Assembly (NCBI GenBank): GCA_013399695.1
Contig: VXAU01003995.1
Coordinates: 1,151,333 to 1,215,332 of the forward strand
From: Formicarius rufipectus
Taxonomy: Eukaryota; Chordata; Aves; Passeriformes; Formicariidae
Direction: 5' to 3'
Length of the DNA: 64,000 nt
Part shown: positions 1 through 11,640 of the stretch, in pieces
Layout of the letters: each line of letters opens with the position of its first letter
How positions within the stretch are numbered: the stretch's first letter is position 1
The notes under the pieces: model-generated
What the model saw: the letters and a program-made list of their open reading frames with translations, nothing else
What the model was told of the DNA's origin: nothing
The model's database searches: none
Program-made: the position numbers and the translations under genes

Positions 1-3000
1 CTCACTCTCAACGATCCCTTCTTCTTAAAGTTAATATTTGATAATTTTCTTGTACAAGGAAACGCTCAAAAAATTAAAAATCATTTATTGTTATTTGGGT
101 ACTGTGAGAACATTATCCACTGTTGAAGTTTCAAGTATAAGGTCCATAACTGTCCTGCTGCTGCAAGTGTAGAAATGTAAAATAGGGAGAGAAGAGGGTT
201 ATTTGCCAAGTGGATAAAAACTGTATCACGAGAGCACAGCAGTTTAGTTTCTTTATGCTTCTGAATTCGAAGGTCAGTTTAAAAATAGACTATTTTTTAG
301 AAACTGGCCAGTTCTCATGTGGATAACAGGAACTCTGCTTTCAGGAAGTTTTACTTGCCTCAGGGAGTATTGTGAAGATGTTAGAGGGAAGAGTGTCAAG
401 TGGGAAGGCAGGGCAGAGTTCTGTGGCTTGAGCAAACATGCACTTAGTCTGGCACCTCCTCTAGGAAAGCCTTCCCTGCTGCTGTCCCAGCAGTTGCCCT
501 GTGTGTCATCCCCAGGCTGAGGGGGAGGTCTGTGCACTGCAGTCTACAAGCAGTCCCAGCCAGGGGTTTGCAGGGGAGCCAAGAACAGAGTGGGATCAGG
601 GAAAGCAAGAAGGTGAGAGCCTGAACTGAGTGCTCAAGAGACGGTGATACGAGAGTGTGAAAAAGTGTTTTGCTCTTTTAGAAAAGGAAAGGACTTTCCT
701 GTAAAACCAGGACACTTGCTGAGAAAGGGAGGGAACTTCAGATCAATGACAGGAAATTTTTTATTTTATTTTTTTTAGTTACACTTCAGAGTAATTTGCA
801 AGGACAAGGCAAGTTTCCATTGACATCAGTAGGCACTCTTAGAAGTAGTATATATGATATAATGAAATCTGTTAGAAGACCAGGGAGTTCATGCTAAGCA
901 CTGGTCCAGCTTCCATCTGTGAAAGTATCTGACTGCTTTGACAGTGCTTGGTTAATTCAAGTAATTTCTGATGGCAGTCGTGTCAAGGTGTTCTTTTTTT
1001 CCCTGGCAAATAGGGAAGCCCTCACTTCTCAGTGGCTGCCTTCTCTGTGTCTCCACGTCTGCCTGTATTCTTAAATCACCTGGTTTAAGAAGCCTGTACA
1101 GATAATTATCTGTAGGTACTGTATAAGTACATATAATTAAGAGGAAGAGTAACAGGCCAAAATGTTAAATATTTAAGCAGGAAAGGAGCTTAGGAGACTG
1201 TCGTGTCACAGGGCTTACAGACATGTTGAAGGTCAAGGTTAAAATTCACATAATCTTGGTTTACATGCTTTTTAGGCCATTTTCCCAATTAATTATTTTA
1301 AGGTCAGAGTACGAAGGTAGAAACAATTACCTGTGTAGTCCCAGGAGGAGTAATGTTTCATTAAAAACATCAGGAAATAGTAATGTTACAGTGTTGAAAA
1401 CAATAAACATCATATTAACATGACTGTTCTGCGAAACTCAAAATAATCCTTTGGCTTTACATGGCATTAGTAATGCTTTGCTGGAATGTGTCCAGTTTTG
1501 AGTACTGTACTTCAGAAAAGTATCTGGACAACTGTAGAATCTCTAAAGGAGAATACAGTGATGAGAGGCCTCAAATCATGATTAATGAGAGAAGCCTGAA
1601 AGTGGTGTTTTTGTCTAAAAAGAGAAGTGTGAGGGAAGAAAACATCCCTTTTTCTAATGTGTAAGAAGTCACAGCAGAGAAATAAAGAAATAAACTTTTC
1701 TGTCCACTGGCAATAGGACTAGAAATTATGGTTTGACCTTACAGTAATGAAAACTTCAGTAAATAGTAAGATAGACTTTTTGGTAGCACTTGTCTGGTGA
1801 GGCAGTAGGACGGTCAGTACTGCAGATTGTGAAGACCAGGTGACGTGACCATGTTAGGTTAAATTCAGTGCACCCTCAGATTGCTTTCAGCCATGTTTTC
1901 TCTTGTCTTAAGTTGATGTGACCATCTGCTTCTACCCACTCCACAGTACCAAAGGAAGGTTATCAGGCTTGTGGGTGAATGGGGACTAAGAGAAATGTGG
2001 GCAGGGCACACTTCAGCCCATTCCTGTTGCCAACTTGTATGTTGGCAACTGTAATCTTACTGGAAAAGTCTTGCTGTCATTCAGAGACTTTCTCTGGATC
2101 CTTGATGCAATGTAATCCTGGCACCTTTGGATAATGGTATCAATTGCCAAACCTGTTTGCTTGGAATATAAGCCATATAAATCTTCCATCTCTGAGTGGT
2201 GCAATGGATTCCTCTGGTTTCAGATGTTTCTCCATCCCTGGCCCCAGTTCTAGTGCCAAGTTCATATGCAGTGTCATCCTTTCACCTGATGCCATCCATC
2301 TGCTTGGTGCCAAATGAGCTCAACTCTGGCAGTCACTTCATCTGGTTTCCAGCACTCATGTGAGTTTCCTTGGCAAAAGTTCCACCGTGTCATGGGTGCC
2401 TCAGAGACCAGGGATGTTTGTAGGTTATCGTGTCTCCCTGTTCTTAATTTCTCAAGTTGTCAAACCAACCTCTTTGTATTTTTCTGTCCTCACACAAAGA
2501 GCATACTCTTGGGGAATTCTCCCAACTGGAGACACTTTCTCCTGATGTCAGCCAGCATGGCAATTGCAGCAGTTAACAGCATCTTTAGGTTTTGGTTCCA
2601 GTCCCATCCTTTCTATAGCACAAGAGCTTTGCTAAGCCACCTCTGAACATGTTCCTCTGAGCCATGTCTTCTGGTGACCATACACACAGGTAACAGGATT
2701 CTCTCATACTGACTTATGCTTTCCCTCAGATGTCTGTCCTGGGTATGGAGAGGAATCCCCTGGTGTCTTCTCTAATTCCTCTTCTGTGAAAATGTCCAAG
2801 TATACGTCGCCTCTACCTTATGGGTTGATCCAGCATCCAATTAGTCTTTCACTCACTAGGAACTCCTTAGATGGCCTTCCTGTGCCTCTGGAGAGAGTCA
2901 GCCTGTCTAATGATCAGGTCCCTTTGAAAAGATGGACATTGGCACTGCTGTCCTATCTCTGACTTTCTCTTAATAACACACTTTGAGTCTTTTCATCCTT

Positions 3001-6000
3001 CCTGGTTCTCTGGTAGATTGTGATGAGAAGCACCTTTCTCCTTAACAGTAATCATTCACTCAGGCATGCACTGATATCTTACAACTTTCACATCTGCCTG
3101 ATGTTCCCCTCTGGAGCAAAGAGGATTTAGACAGATGTTTCCTACCATCAGGAATAACTTATTTCTCACTGCTCACACAGTGGCTTCTCACACAATGGCC
3201 TGTGGAAGGCTCTGGACTTACCCTTTAGGATTGCTTCAAAGCCAGTGAGCAAGGAGTCTCCTATACCAGGCACAAAGCTTCATGGATGGATGTGTCTAAG
3301 AGTTTTCATTATCAGAAACTCTCTATTGTTAACATCAAGGTAGTGTCTGTGACTTTGGCTGTCCGGAGTTCCAGGGCTGAATACAAACACAGCTGAAGGG
3401 GCAGTGAGTAGCATGAGGCAAGCAACTTGTCTTTAAAAGGAAAATAGCTGAAAGAGCTTGTATTGCGTCAGTCTGCTGAAACTTAAATCTTTTTTCCTGA
3501 AACATACCAGCTGCCCAAGTGTAGTGCTCCTTCTCCCACTGTGCAGCTGTCTTGGGTCTGTTGCAGTCAGAATTACAGTTCTGGTCCCAGGAGTAACACT
3601 ATCTGCTGTCATGTCCCTCCATGTTTTCTCTGTTCTCAAGGCACTTCAGAACTTTCCTTCTTTCTTAGAAGCAGTTCTTACTGACTCTTGGCTCCTAGAA
3701 TTGAGTGGGAAGAGCTTTGTTTTGCAGTGTCCTTCCAAACACTGCCTTCTGTGAAGCCTTGATCCTTAAGCAATATGTTAAAAAAAAATAAACAAAGACC
3801 CAGGTTGTATCTGGAAAAGATTACATTCCTTCAAGTCAAATAGAAAGTTCATCCAACTGTTATTAAACACATTAGATGAGATGCTATCCTACAGATATTT
3901 ATTGGTTTCAGCTTGCATTCAACTCAAGCTGTTCACAGCCTTTTTAATCCATAACACAGTCCTAACACCGCAAGTGAACATTTAAAATAGGATCCTCTTG
4001 TTGTGTTTTATGGTATGAAAATAGAGTTCTTGACCTCTCCAGTCGTACGGAAGACAAGTAAATAAACATTCAGTACTTGCCTGTGTACAATTCTGCAAAG
4101 GTGTTCTCTTCCTTTAGACACCATGCGTGGGGGGTACAAAACCCCAACCTTTTTCCTGGGTGCGCAGTCAAAGAGGTGGCCACACAACATAATGGTGTAT
4201 CTGTCTTCTTCCTGAGCTAATGCTGCTGTTTTGACTGCTGGGTTTTGAAATTAAATCCTATTTATTTATTTTCTTTTTTTTTTGCCCCTAATTCTCAATC
4301 CAGCAGGCTGTTTGCTTTTGTGATTTAATCAAGCTAGCAAAGTCAGCCTCAAAATCCACTTACATTCCCACGGTATTCAGAGTACAGGCAGTGAGTACAG
4401 TTAAGACCCAAACGGTCATCAGAAGGTCTCCAACTAAACCTTGTTGCTTGATTAGTGCCTCATACACAAAGCTCTTTAAATATCTTAAATATCTTTGGAT
4501 CTGCTGCTGTGATGGCCTTAATAACTTTAAAATAGTTTGAAGATCTTCATCCCTGCAGAGTGGAACTTGACCCTTGCTTTCTTGCAGACAGTTTGGTATT
4601 TTCTGCATTCCCCTCATGGGCAAATCTCCAAAAGAAGTGTAAGGAACTGAGCATTTTTCTATGCTCACATATCAAATGCAAAATGAGAAACAGAGCTCAG
4701 ACAACAACTGAGCTTTAAAATGGCTCTTGTGAATTTGGTTATGCATTTCTTAAACTCTGAACTTCTTAGCAGGAGTGTAGGAGGGTGCAAGCAGTGCATG
4801 AAACTTCTTTTACAGTGCTGGTTCTGTGCATCGCTGCTTGGTTCTTATACAGAAGTGCAAGCCATAGTCACAAAAACAGAGAGAGGAACTGGGACCAAGC
4901 ACTCCAATTTGCACTTTCTGGAAAAAATATATCTCTGGCCTACATTTATTGTGTCTTCTCTGTTTAGGAAAAAAAGTTGTGTTTTCAGTGTTATACAGCT
5001 CTGTTAAAGAATCAGCTGAAATTTTCCTTTACACTTCTTTGTTGGTTCAATTTCTTGTCACCTATAGGCTATTTCCTGTTTAACTCAGGCTGATCTAATG
5101 TTTTAAGGGCTTGCTATGCTTAAAAGACAGATTCTGTTTTCACTTCTGTTCTGTATCTTCTGATATAATACTACTGCAAATCAGTCATTCAGAAAAGCTC
5201 TGAGGAACTGAATTTTCAGATTTTAATGGATTTCATGCACAACACATTTGTTCAGCTTGGTGATGATCATCGTGGATTTAAGTCTGTGATGAGATGGCAA
5301 GTAGGTCTGTGCTTTCTACCTTACAGTTGGAGGTAGGAATGGAGGTAGGTCCTGACACTGAGTGTGACTGAGATTGGTGCTGCCCAGAGCAGTCAGGAGT
5401 GCAGAAATTGTACTAGGACATCCCCGTGGAGATACTTGAAGTCTGACAACAAAGGACACTGAAATGACTCTGTCACTGTTGGGCTCCTCTGAAAACTCTG
5501 TACTTCTCTACAGTACCTCAACCTGTAGTGAATTGCTGTGGGTTTGGACCATAAACTTAAATGAATCCCACTTAAAACTACCAAAGCACTGAAACTCTAT
5601 TGAAAAGTTCTGGCACACAGGCTGAGTTTTGGAAACCAATGCAATGATGTCAGTTGGAGTTTTGCCACTGTTTTTCCTGTGGCCAAAATTTAACTTCAGC
5701 TGCGTTACAGGTCAGAGCAGAGTGTGTTTGCAAAGTTGGTTCAGAAAATGCTTTCCTGCCATCTCTCATGCTATTCCAGGCTTAAATTAGTTCTAAACTT
5801 AGAATTCACTCAGTCACACGAACACTAAAGTAATATTGTGATGTTTTATAAAGATAAACTGAAGTGAAGGTTGATCTTGTGATAAAGGCAATGATTAAAA
5901 GATCTCAGTTTAATTCCCAATTTGGACACAAATCTTCTGTATAAATTTGGAAGGTCACTAACTCTCTTGGCCTCAGTTTCTTAATTGTAAAATTAGAGTA

Positions 6001-6250
6001 AGTTGAACTCTTTTCTTTGTTACTCAGTGGTCTCTTCAGAGCATGACTGAAACATAAGACGACAGACATTTCAGAGTTGTTTGTTAGGTGGTTTTTGTTT
6101 TTTGGTGTTTTTTTTTTTTTTTAGGCCATTATCATAAGAAAACAGTAATAGTAGCACCATGTCTGGTCATCTGGACAATCCCCTGTCTCTTTATCATTGT
6201 TACTGTAAAGACAAAAAGTTTTTCAATTAGCTAACCAGATTAATATGTAT
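1..6250. other. Intron-like region, presumed FAM185A intron, no exon recognised
   Basis: I see no exon that I can assign here. FAM185A is on the + strand and its last exon lies at 7881, so this stretch should be FAM185A intron or sequence between its exons, but none of the beta-repeat coding exons expected upstream was recognised. Open frames here are short and show no family similarity. The block at about 1980-3330 has a more even base composition than the surrounding AT-rich DNA and could be an old, unrecognised transposon. A T-rich run lies at about 6090-6122. Confidence 0.5.
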
Positions 6251-6824
6251 TGTGATGGTTTAGCCAGAGCTGGCAACTGAGCACCACACGGCCTCCCTCC
6301 CTCCCCACCAGTGGGATGGGTGAGGGAAGTGGAAGAGTAAAAGTAAGAAAACTCATGGGCTGAGATAAAGACAGTATAATGGGTAAGGCAACAGCTGCAC
6401 ATACAAAACAAGGAATTCTTCCACTGCTTCCCAGGGGCAGGCAGGTGTTCAGCCATCCCCAGGAAAGCAGGGCTGTATCACATGTAAGTTACTGGGTAAG
6501 GCAAATGCCACTACTCTGAATGTCCCCCCTTCCTCATTCCACCAGCTTTATATACTGCAGGTGGTGCCACATGGTATGGAATATGCCTTTGGTCAGCTGG
6601 GGTCAGTTGTCCTGCCTGTGTCCCCTCCCAGCTTCTTGTGTGCCCCGAGCCTCCTCACTGGCTGGGCAGTGTTAGAAGCAGAAAGGGCCTCAATGCTGTG
6701 CAAGGGCCAGTCAGCAATAACAAGTGTCGTGTGTTATCAACACTGTTTGTAGCACAAATCCAGAAGAAGATCCATACTAGCTACTGTGAAGAAGATTAAC
6801 TCTATCTCAAACAAAACCAGTACA
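6251..6824 (-). mobile_element. Solo LTR of an avian endogenous retrovirus (ERVL-like), reverse orientation
   Basis: Read on the - strand this is a complete-looking LTR. It starts TGTACTGG at 6824 and ends ACCATCACA at 6251. A TATA box (TATATAAA, - strand, 6547-6554) sits in a U3/R-like position, and an ATTATA stretch near 6370 lies where the family has its polyadenylation region. The layout and wording match a very common songbird LTR family. The flanks are tgtat (6246-6250) and tgtag (6825-6829), a 5-bp target duplication with one mismatch, as expected for ERVL. No gag, pol or env sequence adjoins it, so it is a solo LTR left by recombination. The family name is from memory; the boundaries and TATA box are seen. 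Confidence 0.75.
6547..6554 (-). promoter_or_regulatory. TATA box of the reverse-oriented LTR
   Basis: TATATAAA on the - strand, about 270 bases inside the LTR that begins at 6824. It is the expected core promoter of the element. Any transcript would run away from the FAM185A last exon, antisense to FAM185A. Activity is unknown. Confidence 0.45.
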
Positions 6825-6834
6825 TGTAGATGGA

Positions 6835-7623
6835 TGTATTTGGCCTGTGTGGTAAGATTTTGGTAGAGGGGGCTACAGGGGTGGCTTCTTTGAGAAGCTG
6901 CCAGAAGCTTCCCCCATGTCCAAGGGAGGAAATACCAGCTGGCCCCAGGACAGACCTGCTGCTGGCTAAGGCTGAGCCCATCAGTGACAGTGGGAACACC
7001 CCTGGGGTAAGATAGTTAAGGGGGGAAAATGCCTTCTGCACACCAGCAACCAGAGAGAGGAGTGAGAGGAACAGCCCTGCAGGCAGCAGGGGCAGTGGGG
7101 CAGGAGGGGCTCCGGGCAGAGATGCCCCTCAGCCCGTGGTGCAGACCCTGGTGAGGCAGCTGTGCCCCTGCAGGGCTGTGGGGGTGCAGAGATCCACCTG
7201 CAGTCCATGGAGGAGCCTGTGCCAGAACAGGGGAACAGTGTGAGTTCCCTCCCTATGGAGGACAGAGCAGCAGAGACAGCTGTGATTAATGCACCACAAT
7301 TCCCATTCCTGCTCCCCCTGTACCACTGGTGGAGGAGGAGATACAGAATTTAGGAGTGAAGTTGAACTGGGAAGAAGGGGAAGGTGTTTTTAAGATTTGG
7401 ATCTATTTCTCATTACCCCACTCTGTTTTGATTGGTAGTAAATTAAGTTTTTTTTCCTCAAGTCAAGGGTTTCCCCGTGAAGGTAACTGGTGACTGTCTC
7501 CCTGTTCTCATCTCAACCCATGAACCTTTTGTTACATTTTCTCTATCCTGCCCAGCTCAAGAGGGGGGAGAGAGAGCAGTTTCGGTGAGTACTTGACATC
7601 TGGCCAGAGGTTAGCCCACCACA
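6835..7623 (+). mobile_element. Solo LTR, second avian family, forward orientation
   Basis: It begins TGTATTTGGCCTGTGTGG and ends AGCCCACCACA, and its body matches the LTR copy at 32867-33811 over most of its length. The shared blocks include the 5' segment, the purine-rich middle that gives long but meaningless open frames, the GGTGTTTTTAAGATT block and the TTTGTTA-TTTTCTCT block near the 3' end. This copy is about 155 bases shorter and lacks most of the internal repeated subunits of the other. No coding domain is attached, so it is a solo LTR. I could not find a matching target duplication. It lies in the presumed last intron of FAM185A and starts only 10 bases from the neighbouring reverse LTR. 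Confidence 0.75.
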
Positions 7624-7880
7624 ACATACTCCTAGCCCATAATAAAAAGTAGAGTACTATACAGTGAAATCTAAGACTTTATTGCAGTGGTGTATCATGG
7701 GGAATGAGATTAATGCAGAAAGCTGTATCGAGGATGAAATGTCAGAAGCCTCTGTTAAAAATACACAAATTCTCCCAAATGAAAGTGTGCTCTCTTGCTG
7801 GGAGCTTGGGAAAAAATGGCAGTGCAAAGATGATGCCTTCACTGTGTGTCAAATTAAACTAACAGAGCTCTCTTTTCCAG

Positions 7881-7996
7881 GTCACATGAATCAAAGGGAC
7901 GAAACAGACAGATGGATCAAGGCTGACACAGAAAATGGCAAAGTGTATCTGAAAAGCCAAAGCTGGATCCAATCTGTCAAGCTGAAGAGTTCTTAA
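7881..7996 (+). CDS. FAM185A: FAM185A, last coding exon
   Basis: The exon follows a good acceptor (pyrimidine tract then CAG at 7878-7880) and encodes a 38-residue tail ending in TAA at 7994-7996. Its first two bases complete a codon split after base one. The tail begins GHMNQRDETDRWIKAD and ends QSWIQSVKLKSS. It follows the C-terminus I remember for FAM185A (MNQ, then WIKAD, a glycine turn, QSW-QS-KL). FAM185A is a poorly studied protein with a DUF4097-type beta-repeat fold; no reaction is established. Its place just before the 3' side of FBXL13 agrees with the mammalian order FAM185A-FBXL13-LRRC17, and the two genes converge tail to tail. The same frame runs open upstream to about 7664, but that part lies before the acceptor and is not conserved. 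Earlier exons were not found. Confidence 0.8.
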
Positions 7997-8287
7997 TGTT
8001 GAAATAGGCCAAAGAGATTAGATCAGAAAATTGTAAAGGAATGTTTGTGTAAAATTATGAAACTTTATATATTCTTAATATAAGAGAGAAACGATATTAT
8101 AAATGAGGGCATTTTAACCCAAGATTCGCCTGTGGCAGTGCTGGTGCTGAACAGGTCTGGTTTACTTTTAGTGCCTTTTAAGAATCAGATGATCTTATAT
8201 ATTCAGAATTTATATAACTTGACCCACTTACCATGTCAGTTTAGAAGCTGGTAGGCTTCAAACATAAGTTTGGAATTTTGATTTAAA

Positions 8288-8293
8288 AATAAA
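8288..8293 (+). terminator. FAM185A: Candidate poly(A) signal of FAM185A
   Basis: AATAAA about 290 bases after the FAM185A stop codon, the first canonical hexamer downstream. This would give a compact 3' UTR. No T/GT-rich element was examined beyond it. Confidence 0.5.
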
Positions 8294-11049
8294 AAAGCAT
8301 TTTCAACACTTCGTATCTCCAAATATGAGAATTTACTTCCAAGCTGACATGCTCTGCAAGCTCTGTTGCACTTTTAAATTCTATGTCAGTATTGTGGGAA
8401 TTCTGCTGGCTTATGCATAATGCAGAGAATTTTCTCAACCACATTGTTTGTATCATGGATAGGATAAAATCACTTTCAGAGCTGTAGTTCTTATGTGGTC
8501 TTCTCATTTGGTGTTTGAACCCTTAGTGGCTTCTGCCTTGTCAGTGGGTACTGTGTAAAACTATTTCTGTGAAATGGCAGGACCTGCTCCGTGTCTTCCT
8601 GAACCACTTGTGGATAGAAACAAGAACTGTAGCTCCATCTACCACTGCAAAGAAAAGCTTTCAAAATAAATCAAAGTGCAGTGGATCTGGCTGCTTTCAA
8701 GGAGGGACACTCCCCCAGCTGGACTTCAGGTGAGGGCCCGTGTGAACATTCCCCTGAAGAAAAAGCTGCCACAGATTGGGAATGTTGGCTTTGGGACTGG
8801 GAACTGTGACCTGTTTGTTTGCTCCACTTGCAGTGCAGCTCCACCCCGAGCTCCTCGGGGCAGGAAGGCAGAGGAGGGAGGTGAGGGAGGCAGGTGGTCC
8901 CTGCACGAGGACAGGCATGGTTTTTGGGAAAGATTTTGTGTTACTGTGATACGAACACACAGTAAAGTAAATGGGGCTTTTTAAAAGCCTTTCCATATGT
9001 CTGTATGGCACCTTATAAAAGAAGTCCTGAAATTTGTGTTTTAAAGCTGAAATAGGAGTCTCTGCCAGCTGAGTGGATGGAGAGGAGCAGAGGAGAGTTC
9101 AGACTGTCAGCTCAGGTTTTAGGTTGTGTGTGTACTTCAGATCGTTATGGTACATTATGAAATGAACTTTGCCACAGGATCCCCCAGAAGGTATTATCCC
9201 TGGCTAATGGACTTCAGTAGTAAAGGGCAGCATTTTTACTGTAATTCAGGGTAGTTAAAAACTCCACATTCTGTTTGCCGCTGTGTGTACTGCTTGTTGG
9301 GATGAGGTGGGCACTGATGTGTATGACAAATTATATGTATTTTTAACATAAACACTAATATATAAAACATAATGCATTACAATATTGCTAGTTATGAGTT
9401 GTTGCTGTTATATTTTTAAGACACAAAATTAATAAACATATAATGGGTTTGGGTATCCAGAAGAATTTTTGAAACAAATGATTTCTATGCCCTGCTGCAG
9501 CCAAAGTGAAAGAAGCACCTCAAAATGCACACCACATGGAAACATAAAAACACTCTAGTAATTTCACAAGATTGAGTCAATGTAATGGTCCCATTATTCA
9601 CACAGAATACAGTCTGTCAGCCTCTGAGATTAAGGTTGTGCTTTTTGGGACTGCTGCATCAGCAATTTAAGGAAGAACATAATAAAAAAATGTTATTTTT
9701 TGCACGTTCAAAAGAAAGCAAGCTGAGCCATTCATATTCTAAAATTAGGAGGAATTAAACATCAAGATAGTTAGTTGTTTGCTTAAAGATGTTTAAGCCA
9801 GCAGAAAAATTGTGCTACTACTAAAGCTAATGATTATATTCTTTCCAAGCTAGTAAATGTTGAGACAAGCTAGAACCTTAATATAAAGGTCAAGAATGAG
9901 CTGAAGAAGGAGAAATCCTTGGGAGTTTCCCAAAAAACAATGAGTAATGTCTTGTTCTGCTATAATGAGGTGAAACTATATTTTTCTGTAGAGAAGTGAA
10001 GACTATTACGTTATCAGTAATTAGAATTTGAATTGCAAATCCAATGTGTGCTTTTTTTTTCTTCTTTATTTGATGAGAAGACACGTTCTTGTAACTGGAG
10101 AAAGTTTATCCTTTAACATTTTTCTCATCTGTGCTCCTTTTGACTCCCCTGATCTGTCAGCTGCCAGCCAGCTCACAGTTCAGATGTGCAGCTTGCTTGG
10201 AGAGTTTAACCCAGCCCAGCAGGGTTTTAGGAGAATTAGGGCTTGGGGTGCACAGGTGAGTGCTGGGGAGCAGAGAACGGTGCCTACATGTAGGTGTAGG
10301 GTCGTGTATGAAAGAATCAGGAGTCATCACCTCCTCACTCTTCTCAATTACTCAGGAACGCTGTTCTTGATGAGTACCAGCCATGCCAAGTATGAAGTTC
10401 TGTGGGGAGTCAGGGTGTTTATGGCCTGGAGGAGACTTTCATGGCAAACAAGAGCCCCAAGCACATGCAGACTTATTGCTTACTCTGCATGGGACTAGAA
10501 AAACTTTTTTGAAAGATGAAGACAGCTTGAACCAGCAGCTGAGGGTTAGCAGTGCTGGCTGAGTGCAGCTGTTTTCCTTGAAGGCATTTGCACTCCTGTA
10601 AGAAAGTTTCTCAGTGCTTCTTTGCTAATGCAACAAATGGCTTTTGATTAAAGTGTGATTAGGTTTAAGAAAAAAATAATAGTGTTCTTTTCATGCTCTA
10701 GAGAAAAACCTTTGAACTGTAGATGTCATGCAATGTCTTCATTTTTCATTTGAAGAATTTGTTTATTTGGGCTCTAATCTGTGTTTTTTGGTGAAGGTGG
10801 TTACATTACCATCCTTGTCATACCCAAGCCAGCAAGGAGGGGCAGCATGATTGTGTTCTCCTTTCTCCAGTTCAGCTGTGTATTTCAAGACAGGTTGTCT
10901 GCAACAAGAGTTTAAAAGTAATAATGGCAAAATAAAAATGTTCAGATGCTGTTTCTACAAAGAACTCTAAAAGAAGTTTAATTGTTTTAACTGAAGCAAT
11001 CAATATTATAAGGGATGTGTGGAAACTAAAACAGAAGATAATAGTTTAG
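8294..11049. other. Intergenic DNA between FAM185A and FBXL13, no gene seen
   Basis: No recognisable exon or transposon. A locally GC-rich patch lies at about 8690-8910. A 156-codon + strand open frame at 10028-10498 has no family resemblance and no splice context that I trust, so I treat it as chance. Confidence 0.5.
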
Positions 11050-11640
11050 GCCATAGAGTCATGGAATAAATTAGGTTGGAAGAGGTCTCTGGAGATCATT
11101 TAATCCTGGTCTTGGTTAAAATGGATCTGACTAGAGCAGGTGGGTGATAGCTTTGCCAGATGAGTTCTGAGTATCTGTAGGGATGAAGATTGCACAGCCT
11201 CTGGGATCCTGTTGCAGGGTTTGACAAGCCCCCTGGTTAAAAATTTTGTTTCCTTGTAATCAGAATCTAATCAGAATTTTACACATATCACTTGTCCTAT
11301 CAGTGCACCTTTGAGTGGTCTGGCTATGGCTTTTCTCCTGTATCCTTTGATCAGAATTTGAGACAGCAATAAGGTTTCCTCTATCCTGAGCCTTTTCTTG
11401 TGACTTAGCAAAGCAATTCTCCGAAGACTCTTCACACATCAGATGCTCCAGCCCTTTAATGATCTTGGTGGGCTTCATCCACACTTGCTCTAGAGTGTCA
11501 ATGTCTGCCAGATCTGAGCAGGCAATGCCACTGGAATAACAGATTGTGTTTGGAAGAAAATGACACCAAACAAGATAAAGAAACCAGCTAAAGAAACCAT
11601 CAAAAGATATCACAGCATCTCCAGAGTGTTTTTTCATAGT
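11050..11640 (-). mobile_element. CR1-type LINE, 3' end fragment, degenerate
   Basis: On the - strand the open frame from 11637 to 11260 contains the stretch LEQVWMKPTKIIKGLEHL followed by a CEES motif. This corresponds to the conserved C-terminal part of CR1 reverse-transcriptase ORF2 (LE-VQ-RATK-I-GLEHLSYEERL). Downstream on the same strand come the 3' UTR and the typical end, where 11050-11100 is the reverse complement of the GATCATCT-CAGAGA-CTCTTCCAACC type ending. The frame is broken and the element is 5'-truncated, as is usual for CR1. It is a fossil with no function expected. Confidence 0.8.

Noticed and set aside
10028..10498. 156-codon + strand open frame
   Set aside because: No domain, no known neighbour that fits, and it lies between the convergent 3' ends of FAM185A and FBXL13.
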